Below, one piece after another: positions 36,459 to 46,824 of a stretch of DNA of 64,000 nt (position 1 is the stretch's first letter; the number at the start of each line of letters is the position of its first letter). The position numbers and the translations under genes were made by a program. A model generated the notes under the pieces. It made no database searches, was not told the DNA's origin, and saw only the letters and a program-made list of their open reading frames with translations. The DNA comes from Lichina pygmaea (lineage: Eukaryota > Ascomycota > Lichinomycetes > Lichinales > Lichinaceae). Where the stretch lies: the NCBI GenBank assembly GCA_963422465.1, contig OY730170.1, forward strand, positions 2,704,379 through 2,768,378, read 5' to 3'.

Positions 36459-37495
36459 ACTCTCTCGTGGCAGCATATGCAGTGTCACGACACGAGTCCA
36501 TGTAATCCTCTACATGCCGTTAGGTCGCAACGGCTCACAAAGTATCACGACAACATCAACATATCTTCGCCATACCAAAGTTCACATCACTTAACAATCA
36601 GATGGACGTGGCCATCACCCAAAAGTCACTTTTTTGCCCTGTACGGGGCCCCGTACATAGACTCGTGTCGCGCCACTGTACTATCTAATCCCTCCGTCTC
36701 ATGGGCAGCATATAACATCTTCTCTCTCTCTTCTCGTGGCGGCAGCAGCGGCATCAGCGGCAGCAGCAACAACAGCAGTGCTCTACTCTCGCAGCAGCAT
36801 ATATCCCCCCCCCCCCCCCCCCCCCCCCCCCTGTCTACGTACTTATTGTACGTACGTTACGTACTCATCCTGATCCTGCGGCGGCGGCGGCGGCAGCAGC
36901 GACGAAAACAGCCACACATACACAACCAAAAACCAAAAAACATGCTTTGCGGTATAACTACCCGAGGCGACGACGGAGGAGGAGGACGAGGAGGACGGAA
37001 AACATGCTGGGTCGTGACCATATAGCGATATCTAATCTACTTGTACTTGGACTCTGTCATGCTGGTAGTGGCCCCCCCCCCCCCCCCCCCCCCCAAAGGT
37101 AACTTTTCTTTGTGATGGTGATGATGATGGTAGTGGTGGTAATGCTGATGGTAGTGGTGATGGCCATGATGATGGTATTGGTGGTGATGATGATGATGAT
37201 GGTGGTGGCGGCAGCAGTTAGTAATTACTGTAGCTTCACTGTACTGTAACTTGCTGTACGTTGTGTATCTGTACGTTGGTGCCTGGTGCCTGAGTGGTGC
37301 CTGGTACAGTACCTCTCGTGGCTGCAGTGGTCTCGTACAGTATAATTGCTTTCTTCTTGTAAAAGTGGCAGCAGCAGTAGCAGTAGCAGTAGCAGTACCA
37401 GTAGCAGTAGCAGTAGCAGCAAGAGCAGCAAGAGCAGCAAGAGCAGTAAGAGCAATAGTAGCAAGAGCAGTAAGAGCAATAGTAGCAAGAGCAGT

Positions 37496-37530
<35 letters not shown>

Positions 37531-37809
37531 GAGTGGCAGCATCAAGAGCAGCAGCATCAAACTTATTTCTCTTGTAGTAGTAGCAACATCATCTACTTCT
37601 CTCGTAGCAGTAGCAAGAGCAGCAGCATCAAGAGTGGCAGCATCAAAACTTACTTCTCTTATTGTAGTGGCAACATCATCTACTTCTCTAATAGCAGTAG
37701 CAGCGGTAGCAGCAGCATCAAGAGTGGCAGCATCAAAACTTACTTCTCTTATTGTAGTAGCAACATCATCTACTTCTCTCATAGCAGTAACAGCAGCAGT
37801 AGCGGCAGT

Positions 37810-37840
<31 letters not shown>

Positions 37841-38071
37841 GCAGCAAGAGCAGCAGCATCAAACTTATCGTAGTAGCAACATCATCTACTTCTCTCATAG
37901 CAGTAGCAGCGGTAGCGGCAGCAGCAGTAATAGAATCAAACAACACCGATTCTCTTGAAAGAGACTCCGGTGTCGGTCCCGCCTAAAGTATCATTTCGTT
38001 GATGCCATCCACCACGTCTCCAGTCGGAGCATGATAGCCGCTCCAACCCCTCTTTATACCCCCCCCCCCAA
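36459..38071. repeat. Satellite-rich intergenic block
   Basis: About 1.6 kb of low-complexity DNA. It holds a run of 27 C (36,805-36,831), a run of 23 C (37,072-37,094), GAT/GGT repeats (37,108-37,215), CAG/AGC-type triplet runs (37,364-37,540) and a roughly 90-bp minisatellite with ATCATCTACTTCTCTC as its clearest block (copies near 37,588, 37,675, 37,765, 37,882). Frames of 100-190 residues here (poly-Ser, poly-Leu, poly-Ala) follow from the triplets and are not accepted as genes. Confidence 0.85.
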
Positions 38072-39011
38072 TCATACGACGTCAAAGCTCGTGCCGCAGC
38101 CACAGCTACTCCGAGCCTTGGGATTGTCGACGATGCGAAACTGGCTGCCGATGAGCTCGGTCGTGAAATCGACTTTGCTCCCCTTGAGCAGTTCGAGGCT
38201 GGGTTCGTCCATGATGACCTTGGCCTCGGTGCCGTCTGTGGCCTGGAAGATGGTGTCTTCCTGGTCCTGGTCGTCTTCTTGTCGTTGTTGCTGTTCTTCT
38301 TGTTCGGTTGGTGTTGGTGAGGCGGTGAGCGGCGAGTCGACGAGTAGCTTGGACGTTGATGAAGGAGGTGACGAAATTGACGGCGGTGATGGCGCCGCCG
38401 CGCTTGAAGACTCTGGTCTGGAGCTCGTCAACGACATGAGATACTGGAACCCATGACAACCGCCGGACGTGACTTGTATTCGGAGCATCAAGGACGGGTC
38501 TCCCTCTCGTCGCATGATCTCGTGGAGACGCTTGCAGACGGACGGGACATGTCAGCTCAACGAGTGCCCCGCAGGGCCACAGGCCAAACGGTACCTTTGC
38601 TGCCCTCGGTGTGATCTCAACCAGCATATCCTGTCCTTCGTCGTCTTGGCGCGGGTTCGTGAGGACGGACGTGCTCCTGCGCCACGACGAACTCGAGAAG
38701 AAGCGCGCCTTCTGCGAGATCGAGCTCGTAGAGTTACCCTCGACGTCCTTCGCAGAGGGAGAGCGTAGTCCAGGCCGGCGCCTTCTGGGTCTTGGTCCGT
38801 CATCGCCAGAGGACAGGTATCGTCGTTGCTGCGCGACTCTCGCACTTCCAGCCCAACCTGCGACCAAGCCCGGAGTGCCGTTGGTGAGGCGACCGGCAGC
38901 ATGATCCGTATAAGACGTGACAAGACCTCGGTCAACCCCTTGCTGACAGCGCATGCAGACGAACGATGTTCCGCGGTGAGCAAGGAAGCCTATGCGTAGT
39001 GCGGACGCCAT
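38072..39011 (-). CDS. ISA2: Mitochondrial iron-sulfur assembly protein Isa2
   Basis: Two exons, 39011-38595 and 38530-38072, give 291 residues. The first 120 residues are Arg/Ser-rich and fit a long mitochondrial presequence. The A-type scaffold domain follows: VEITPRAAKRLHEIMRRE, the first cysteine in GGCHGFQYLMS, KVIMDEPSLELLKGSKVDF, ELIGSQFRIVDNPKA and the C-terminal SSCGCGTSF with the paired cysteines. The three conserved cysteines bind iron or a cluster. Isa2 works with Isa1 and Iba57 in the matrix to make [4Fe-4S] clusters for aconitase, lipoate synthase and others. A Ser/Pro- and Gln/Asp-rich insert of about 60 residues separates the first cysteine block from the rest of the domain; yeast has a much shorter loop here. 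The downstream flank is satellite DNA. Confidence 0.92.
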
Positions 39012-39541
39012 GCTCCCGTATCGATCTTGCGCCGAACCTTGCACTCCCGGCTCGTCAGCCCTGAACAGTAACAATCATAGCAACGGTGCATCGAGCGACA
39101 AAGTCATCGATGCGCCAGCCCCTGCATCAGGTCATCTCACCGTCTGATCTGGCGGGCAGCCACCTCTGGCGCAGTTTCTTTCTTCCAGCAACAGTCTCAT
39201 CAAAGGACAAGCTCTTGAGATCAAACCGAGCGTGTGGCACCTTTGCTCTCTCAGTGCTCTCTGTGTGCTCTCTGTGTGCCTACTGCGAGTGCTGTGCAGA
39301 TACGTCAATCATGTGACAGCGGGAGGTGGCTGCTGAATCCAGACGTCAAGTACTACCTACGAGGTACTCCGTACATACGTACTCATAGGGAATACCCGTG
39401 ATATTAGTGTACTTGATAGTAAGTACGTACATGCTTGTACGCGGTGATACAGGGACAAGTCTGAACAAGCTCCCATACAAAAATGACTCCGGGTGATCCT
39501 GTGCTGACAATAATCAGTCGTACATGTCCAATCAGTTGATT
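39012..39541. other. ISA2 upstream flank
   Basis: About 530 bp upstream of ISA2. A GTAC-rich block lies at 39,355-39,430. No gene is seen. Confidence 0.45.
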
Positions 39542-40357
39542 GATACCCGTGCCACGGGGGGGGCCTACACCCCCTCCTCCCGCACCTCCAGTACATCCAG
39601 AACACCTCTCTATCCAGAGAGGTGTCTAACACCAGAATGAAAGTATCAGCGGTATGAGAGGTTTTCAGTTGCAAGTCAGCTGCAACATCTATAACTTCAC
39701 AACACAACAACTGAATTGAAATGTAACCAGCTTATTTGATTCTCCTACTTCTCTACTACAGTATCATCCTTGAGGATATAGACTTCTCTAGATTTTTGTC
39801 GTGTTGTTGAGAAGCCATGATAGTCGTCACTCACAGAATAGGCCCTTGACAACATCAGTTTGAAACACCTACAGCTCCACAACTAGATGGACAAGTGATA
39901 ATTTTTATGTGCCTATCTGATTCCCCTACCCTTCTACTATCATCCCTGATGCTACAGGCTCTCCCAGATTCTGCTGGTATTGTTGAGTAACTACTGTAGC
40001 TACTATAGCCACCTTAGCTACCATAGAAACTTGAGTCGCCCACTTCACTTCTCTCAGACATGCGATCTTTTGGTCATTCTTCCTTGTTTTGTAGATATAT
40101 TACTTTCATAGCTTGTGAAAAGGCCCGCAACCTCAACAATGATAGTGCAGAAGTAGAGGAATCAAATAAGCCAGTTACATTTTCAGGTAGTCATTGTGTT
40201 GTGGAGTTATAGGCATTGCAGTTGATTCTATCAAGAAAACCTTTTATACCGCTGATACCTTCATTCCGGTGTTAGACACCTCTCTGGATGAAGAGGTGTT
40301 CCGGATGTACCGAAGGTGTGGGAGGAGGGGGTGTAGCCCCCCGTGGCACGGGTACTC
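39542..40357. repeat. Inverted-repeat element with about 220-bp arms
   Basis: Two arms, about 39,542-39,766 and 40,141-40,357, are inverted copies of each other with scattered differences. Shared blocks include GTGTTAGACACCTCTCTGGAT, followed by a small hairpin (CCTCTCTGGAT..AGAGGTG), a GGAGGAGGGGGTGTAGCCCCC hairpin-like block and GTGGCACGGGTA at the outer ends. The 374-bp spacer contains a further, degenerate copy of the arm's inner end (about 39,855-39,985). A related, more diverged copy lies at 55,860-56,080. No transposase or other coding frame is present. It could be a non-autonomous element or nested, decayed LTR ends; the sequence alone does not decide. Confidence 0.7.
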
Positions 40358-41855
40358 CAGGAAAATGTATCTCACCACTTATGACCATCGAGTTAGTAAG
40401 CAGGAACCGACTTATCCAACCATCAAGGTTAGTAAGCCATGAGTTCGCCGCCCCAGGTACAAGTGTACGAGTACTTGCGTACCCTGGGCAGTACGCAAGT
40501 TTTTTTACCAGTCGTTGTCTCGAATGTCAAAGGCATTTACCGGTCCCGGACGAGACTTCTATAGGCGGCTGGTACGTAGTCCGAAGACTACTGTACGTAC
40601 GTAACGTACGTAGCAGAACAACTGATCCTACCTATCCAACCAGCCCCTCCGACCAATCCCATGATTGACCACTGATTCACCCACCCCATGACCATAACCA
40701 ATACTACAACCACGACCACCACCACAACCATAACCCGAACTCTTCCCAAGCCCGACAACTTCCATCCACCACTTTGCCTCCAACCTCATCCAGGACAGCC
40801 AACAAAGGATCTGACATGCCTGAAGCAAGAGAACAACACCCTACACTTTCTAACGAGCCTCTCTACTCTCTTTGAGACTGTGAGCGTGAGTGACTCCTCC
40901 GAGATGCGACGGGGCCTTCGGCTGGATTTGGTGTGGCGGCGAGAAGGCCGGCATGAGAGATCTGTGCCCGGGGCTGATCAGTCTGCCAGTGGTCTCTTCT
41001 TCAGCCGGTGCAGCTGTTCTTGAAGGTGGTGAGTCTCTTTGGATGGATGTAGATGATCGGAAAGAGGATGTGCATCGGCGAGGGTGCGTGAAAAGGTGAC
41101 TTTGAAGTACTGTGAAAAGGAAAGAGGGTCGAGGTGAGAAGGGCGAGGTCGTGAATCGGGTTCGCGGCGTCGAGGGGCAGTCGTCGACGAAGTACCATCC
41201 AAATCGTCCAGATCGGAGACGAACAGAAGAGAAAAGCGTGTGGTATCTTCAGTTGCATTCCATATCCACAATCGTACACATCCAGACTCAGCAGCCATAA
41301 CCCCGATTGTATCCGTCTAGGTCTCTAACGACCCTATGCCTCGTGTGATGCCGGTGAAAATGATTCGCTTCCTCCCCATGGATTTCAAAATGGAACGGCA
41401 TTCAAAAGACGTGAGGAGCAAGTCACGATGTATCGTGATGATTTGAGGAGAAAGATGGCTGATGTAGCGGTAATGACAACGACGTTGACGTTGATGACGA
41501 CGATGACGACGACGATCATGATGGTGATGATGACAATGGTTCAAGGTACGTCTTGCTCTCATGGTATCATAATATCGTACATAGAGTCGACGCCGGCCTG
41601 CGTCTCGCGCGAAAATACGTAAACGTCAGCACATCACCATTCATACATCTGACGTGCTCTCGTCTGACGGGGACGCAGAGAGAGACGAGGCAGACACAGG
41701 ATACGAAATCGCAAACGGAAGCCGAATGGGGAAACATGGCCTCCGGCTCAAACACATCGGCCGAACACGGTCAACTTTGAAGCTGGGACAAGAATCGATT
41801 CAAATCTGGGAGACACGACCATGAGCGCACGCGGACACAGGCAAACATGGCCGGA
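40358..41855. other. Gene-poor stretch between inverted repeat and RING-LON gene
   Basis: About 1.5 kb without a supported gene. It contains a GTAC-rich block (40,590-40,615), an ACC/ACA-type triplet run (40,695-40,735), and ACG/ATG triplets (41,470-41,540). It is the 3' flank of the RING-LON gene. Confidence 0.45.
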
Positions 41856-42309
41856 CTACCCCTGGGGTTGCTCCCCCGGGTTCGGACCGGACTCGACATC
41901 ATCGTACTCGGGCTCGGATGGGAGAGAGAGCACGCTGGGGATGACATCGGGTGGGATACAGGACGCGACGGGGTCATCGGAGTCAGGAAAGACATTCCCC
42001 ACCCACCATCGCTGCGCCTCGATGCGCCGGATCCACAGCGCCGTGATCTTCAACCGCTCGCGCACGCTCCGGATGCTCAGCAGCCGGTACTTCTCCTGGT
42101 CCGAGATCGGCAGCAGGCTCGCGAACCAGAACGGGAACAGGGCCGGGTCGTTGGGCTGGTCGCCGTACGCGGCGAGCACGCGCTCGTGCAACCACGGCGC
42201 GGACCGCTCCCGCATGCGCGCGATGAAGTCGGCGCCAATCTCGAGCAGGGCCCGGGTCGACAGCCGGTCGAGCTGGTCCGACAGGTCGTTCGGCGGCGCC
42301 GGGGCCGAG

Positions 42310-42363
<54 letters not shown>

Positions 42364-43256
42364 GCCGTCGGAGTCAGAGCCGACGCCTGAGCCTGGCTCG
42401 TCTCGGTCGCCTCGGCCCGCTCCTCGTCGGCGACGGCCACGTCCTCGACCCGATCGACGTTGGCGACCATGTACCCGTCCACGACGCCCCATTCCCGGAC
42501 CCGGAAGCGCGCCACGCCGACGGTCTCGACCAGGCTGCGGCCGTCCGGCAGCAGCTGCAGGTTGAGGATGCGCAGCAGGGTGCCGTACTCGACAAAGTCC
42601 GTCCGGCCGAGGTCGCCCTGGACGTCGCCGTCGCGGTTGTACATGACCATGCCAAACGTGCGCGAGCCGCTGTCGACGGCGCGCCGCATCATGAGCCGGT
42701 ACCGCGGCTCGAAGACGTGCAGGAACGTGGGCATGGACGGGAAGGACAGGGTGCAGACGAAGATGGGCGTGTCGAGCGGGGCGCCGGCACCGGAGCCGAG
42801 GACGAAGGAATCGTCGTTGGCGTTGGACTCGGCGCGCTGGACCAGCTGCGTCGGAAGGAAGGCGGCCAGGATCTCGGCCAGGGTCCGGTTCCCGGCGTCG
42901 GCCCGGACCGACGACGGCCCGTTCGAGAGCGCGCGACGGCAGATGGGACACAGGTTCGAGTGGTCCAGCACACGCTGCAGGCATCGGCGGCAGAAGGTGT
43001 GGCCGCACGCCGTCGTGGCCGGGTCGAGCAGGAGGTTGTAGCACACCTGACAGTCCAGCTCGTTCCGGGTCGCGTCCTTGAGCTGGTGGAAGACGGCGAC
43101 GTCGAGGGCGCGGTGGGCTTCTTCCTGGTCTTCGACGACGGAGCGGTAGGCCACGTCGGCGCCGACGGCGAGGTCGCCCATCTCGGCAAAGGTGAAGGTG
43201 GCCAGCAGCCTGCCGCCGTGCAGTACGCGGGAGCGCGGGCCAGGCGGTGTCGTCGC

Positions 43257-43299
<43 letters not shown>

Positions 43300-43751
43300 G
43301 TCGTCGCAGTCGACCCCGGGCTCGGGGTGGCGACGTCGGCCTCGGCGTGCTCGGGCGGTAGTCGTTCCTCGAGCAGCAGCGGCGTGTCGGACGTGAAGGG
43401 GCGGTACCGGTCGATCTCGAGGCGGAAGGCGCCGACGACCTTGGTCAGGGTGATGTCGAGGCTGCAGTCACCGATCGAATGCTCTCTGCGGCAGGCGGGA
43501 AAGGGGCAGATGAAGCCTCGTTGGCGACCGGCTTCATCCGGGTAGGAGATGTTCTCCCGCACGTGCAGCGGCGGTAGACAATTGCGACAGAGGGCGTCGC
43601 CACACGGGAGGACAACTGGATGTCTGAAGGGGAAGGAGCACCGTGGACACTGCACGAGCCGGACGATCCTTCGCGCGTCCAGGTGCGGGTCGAGTTCGGC
43701 GGTCGACGAAGGGGCGTTCGGAGCCTGGCCGTGCTCGGCCGCGTCGGCCAT
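41856..43751 (-). CDS. RING-RING-LON substrate-binding domain protein
   Basis: An intronless frame of 631 residues from the ATG at 43,751. The N-terminus has a RING-like module (CPRCSFPFRHPVVLPCGDAL with CRNCLPP and later CPFPACRREH), a poly-Thr/Ala run (about residues 147-165), a canonical C3HC4 RING (CQVCYNLLLDPATTACGHTF, then CRRCLQ and CPICRR), and a Lon N-terminal substrate-binding domain starting PIFVCTLSFPSMPTFLHVFE with EPRYRLMMRRAV. A second poly-Thr run interrupts the LON domain. This order matches the LONRF-type E3 ubiquitin ligases of animals and fungi. A cytosolic protein quality-control role is inferred from the family. The frame continues upstream to 44,354 but that part is Arg/Pro low-complexity encoded by a GTC run, so it is taken as 5' leader. 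Confidence 0.93.
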
Positions 43752-44134
43752 CTTCGTCGTCGTGATCGAGAGGGCCGGCGGCGGCGGCGGCGGCGGCGGC
43801 AGCAGCGGAGGCGGTGTCAGCGGAGGAGCGAAGCTACAACGCTCCGGTCGCGCCGGTGGATGTTCGACGGCCGGCTGCGACAGGACGAGCCGCCTCGTCT
43901 CGGCGGGGGCGAGTCGAGAGACGGAGGGAGATATCACCGGCACGGTTGTGAGATCCGGCGGAGCTCGTCCGACGGTGATCGCGCTCGAGGGCGGCTCGAC
44001 CTTGGCGACTCCATGCACCGGAGTGGCCTCGATGCCCTTCCCTCGGCGGTTGCTCCAACGACCTGCAACCGTTGGCGTTGAAGGTCCGGCACCAACGGGG
44101 CACGTGCAAGGTAGGATGTCCGGTTCGATGTGCG

Positions 44135-44181
<47 letters not shown>

Positions 44182-46698
44182 GCTTCTCTCGGGCGTCCCG
44201 ACGACGGGGACCTTCGCCGACGGGCACGGAAACGGACCGGACACCTCGAAGACGAGATGGCCCGAGGGTCGAAGGACAGGAGGAGGGTGCGTTGTGTCGC
44301 GCGCTCGACGTCGGCGGATTCGTTGGTCGCACAAGCGTCGGACCGAACCGGCAAATGATCGTCGGGCAGGGTGGGGGGTCTCCAGCCAGGATGGAGACTT
44401 GGGCGCGGTAGCCGACGTCTGGCGGCTCGCAGCCCGAGGCCGGGATGTTGCGGTCGATGAGGAGGAGGAAGAGGAGGAGGAGGAGGAGGAGGAGTACGAC
44501 GAGCGTGAGTGGCGGTCGTCGGCCTACTCGGACGTCGAATGCTCAGGATGTGTTGCGTTGGCCGGCACGGCGCAGCCGTATCGATGCGATGCTGGGATTA
44601 TATGCCTGGACTCGGTCTCGCCGCCGGGACGTGGACGCCGGCAACGGACGATGGCGGCGAAAGCGGAGATGCGGTCGCCGGTCGTCAATCTCGACTGAGA
44701 ATCGGTCGTTCAGACGTTCGGGGTCGGGGTCGGCTTCGACGGAGCTGCATCACATATCATCATCAGTCTCGGCCTGGGCGCATCAAGCGGTCATACATCA
44801 GTGCGTTGGTGCGTACTTCTGTACGTACTCGTACCGTCACGGTGCTGTACTCGCACGCCGCGACTGGCGGCCACGAGTCCCATCAAGTCCTCCGTAGCGT
44901 ATCGTGTAGCCTCCCGCCTTGGCTCCGGATTCTCATGCGCGTGCTTCCGGGGCACGGCGAATCCAGAAAGACAAGGGCCCGAAAAAGGTTTAAAAGATCC
45001 AGGTCGACGGCATTCGGGCCAATCATAAATTCGGGAGGGGGAATTAAACGGCCGTAGCGTCGAGTCGACGACGACATCATTGGAGCTTTCCGGCCGCGAG
45101 CATCATGCTCGTCATCATCAATCCACCCCCGATCCAATAGTAAGCTCGGGCGAGAATCTGACCAACCATCAGCTACGAATTATTAATTTTTGATCCTCAA
45201 TTTTTTTTTTCCTTTTCATCTCGAGTGCTCACCTGTCGTGACCCCACAACAGCACATGGGAACACGCTCGAAATGTCAGTTGTGTCACGCACGAGTCGTC
45301 AAGCGTTCCGGCATTGCCGTCGGCACAACATCCTTCCTTTGTGATCTGGAGTCGTCGTCATCATCATCGTCTTCACCATCGTCATACATGTACGTACGTA
45401 CGTATGTACTCGTGGTAAGAAAGGCCGATGGTCCAAGGTACGTTCGTGTATCCACTCGTCATCGAGCAAGTGGGACGGAGAGCACGTTGGTGGTGGTGGT
45501 GATGACGATGATGGCGGTGATGATGACGGTGATGATGATGATATCGACAGTCCAACCGGCAGGTCCGTCGTGAATAAGAAAGCCCTCGGTCCTTCCCGTA
45601 GAAGGACGGACGAACGCTTCCCGAGCGAAAAGATGCAGGGAAACCGTTGGAGCGTCAAGGGTCCAGCGACGTATCTGTGCGGTGCGGGGGTGGGAATTGA
45701 TCGGTCTGGCTCTGCGCGAGAACTGTGATCTCGCGTCTCGTGACTTCCGACCTCAGTCTTGATATATACCTGTGTACGACGGCGAGATCCGACAAGCCGT
45801 CACCCCCCCGCCGTTGCCGGCCGACCTCGCTCGCCGGCCGGGGCCCCTCGCCAGAAACTCCCGAAGCAACACCCGGTCCGACCGATGGCTAGGGTCGGGT
45901 CTTTGGCGCCGGCGATCGAAGACCGTCGTTGAGTGATCAGGTAAACAAGCCACAAACCGGAAACCGCCGATGATTATCGCGTACCCCTCGCCATCCCACT
46001 GAGACATACAGTAGAAATGCTCGTCCGGTAATACGTACGTACGGAAGTACGTATGTACGTACGAGCTACTGTACATGCCCACTATCGTAGGGCAGACGCT
46101 CGTCTCGAGGTCGGAATAAGTCGCTGACGATATGACATGCGCCGAAGAGCAGGCACCGCCGAGCGCCGTCGTGCCCCGTCGACCGCAGAAAACTCCACCA
46201 AGGTACCTTTTGTCTTTGGGTAATGCTCAGCAAACAAAAGAATATTTCCAACTGACAGTTTTGTTAAATTCATCTTTCTAAACAAGATGAAAGCCATCTA
46301 TATTCGTACGTACGGAGTACATTGTGGTGCAGTACTGTAGTAGACTTGGCGTGGCTCAGGGGGGTCAAGCATGGGGGCCACGGCAGTCAACGGCAGTGAA
46401 GTGGGGGAGGGCAGGGGGAAGTCATGACGTACTACTCGTATCTCACTGATACGTACGTACTATGTACTACAAGGCTGATTAGTAATTGTGCCACAGCATC
46501 TTCTGCTTAGTAAGTACGGTAAGCTGGTAAATTGTCACGTGGTTGGGGATTCCTAACATATCGTGCGTACCGAGGCGTACGGGAGTACGAGTACAGTACG
46601 TATGTACTGTACGGCCCATGAGTACCCGCCGAAGATCCGCTGGAAAGTAGGCTAAAGTACGTATCACCACTGTGCACTGACATAGAAGAATGGGATTG

Positions 46699-46746
<48 letters not shown>

Positions 46747-46824
46747 AGAAGGATAGGGGAATGGATGAGAGTGCGGTAGTAGAAATAGGATGTGTAGGTA
46801 TCGGTATCACGGAGCGGCCAAGTT
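43752..46824. other. Gene-poor stretch upstream of the RING-LON gene
   Basis: About 3 kb with no supported gene. It holds a GTC run (44,130-44,182), a GAG run (44,456-44,495), GTAC-rich blocks (44,815-44,835, 45,388-45,410, 46,028-46,075, 46,303-46,320, 46,450-46,465, 46,565-46,612), a GAT/GTG-rich tract (45,488-45,545), an A/T-rich patch (46,235-46,300) and a GA run (46,702-46,744). Frames here are open mainly because of the triplet runs. Confidence 0.45.

Noticed and set aside
35692-36501. Long minus-strand frame of 269 residues (Cys/Arg-rich) opposite the PPR gene tail
   Set aside because: It is a by-product of the stop-free 81-bp repeat and hexamer run. The plus-strand frame continues from the conserved PPR region and explains the sequence.
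37225-37782. Minus-strand frame of 185 residues with a poly-Leu segment
   Set aside because: Entirely made of the triplet and 90-bp repeats, so its apparent membrane segment is a repeat artefact.
41847-43361. Plus-strand frame of 504 residues opposite the RING-LON gene
   Set aside because: No motif is visible, and the minus-strand frame carries clear RING and LON domains over the same bases. GC-rich codons leave the opposite strand open.
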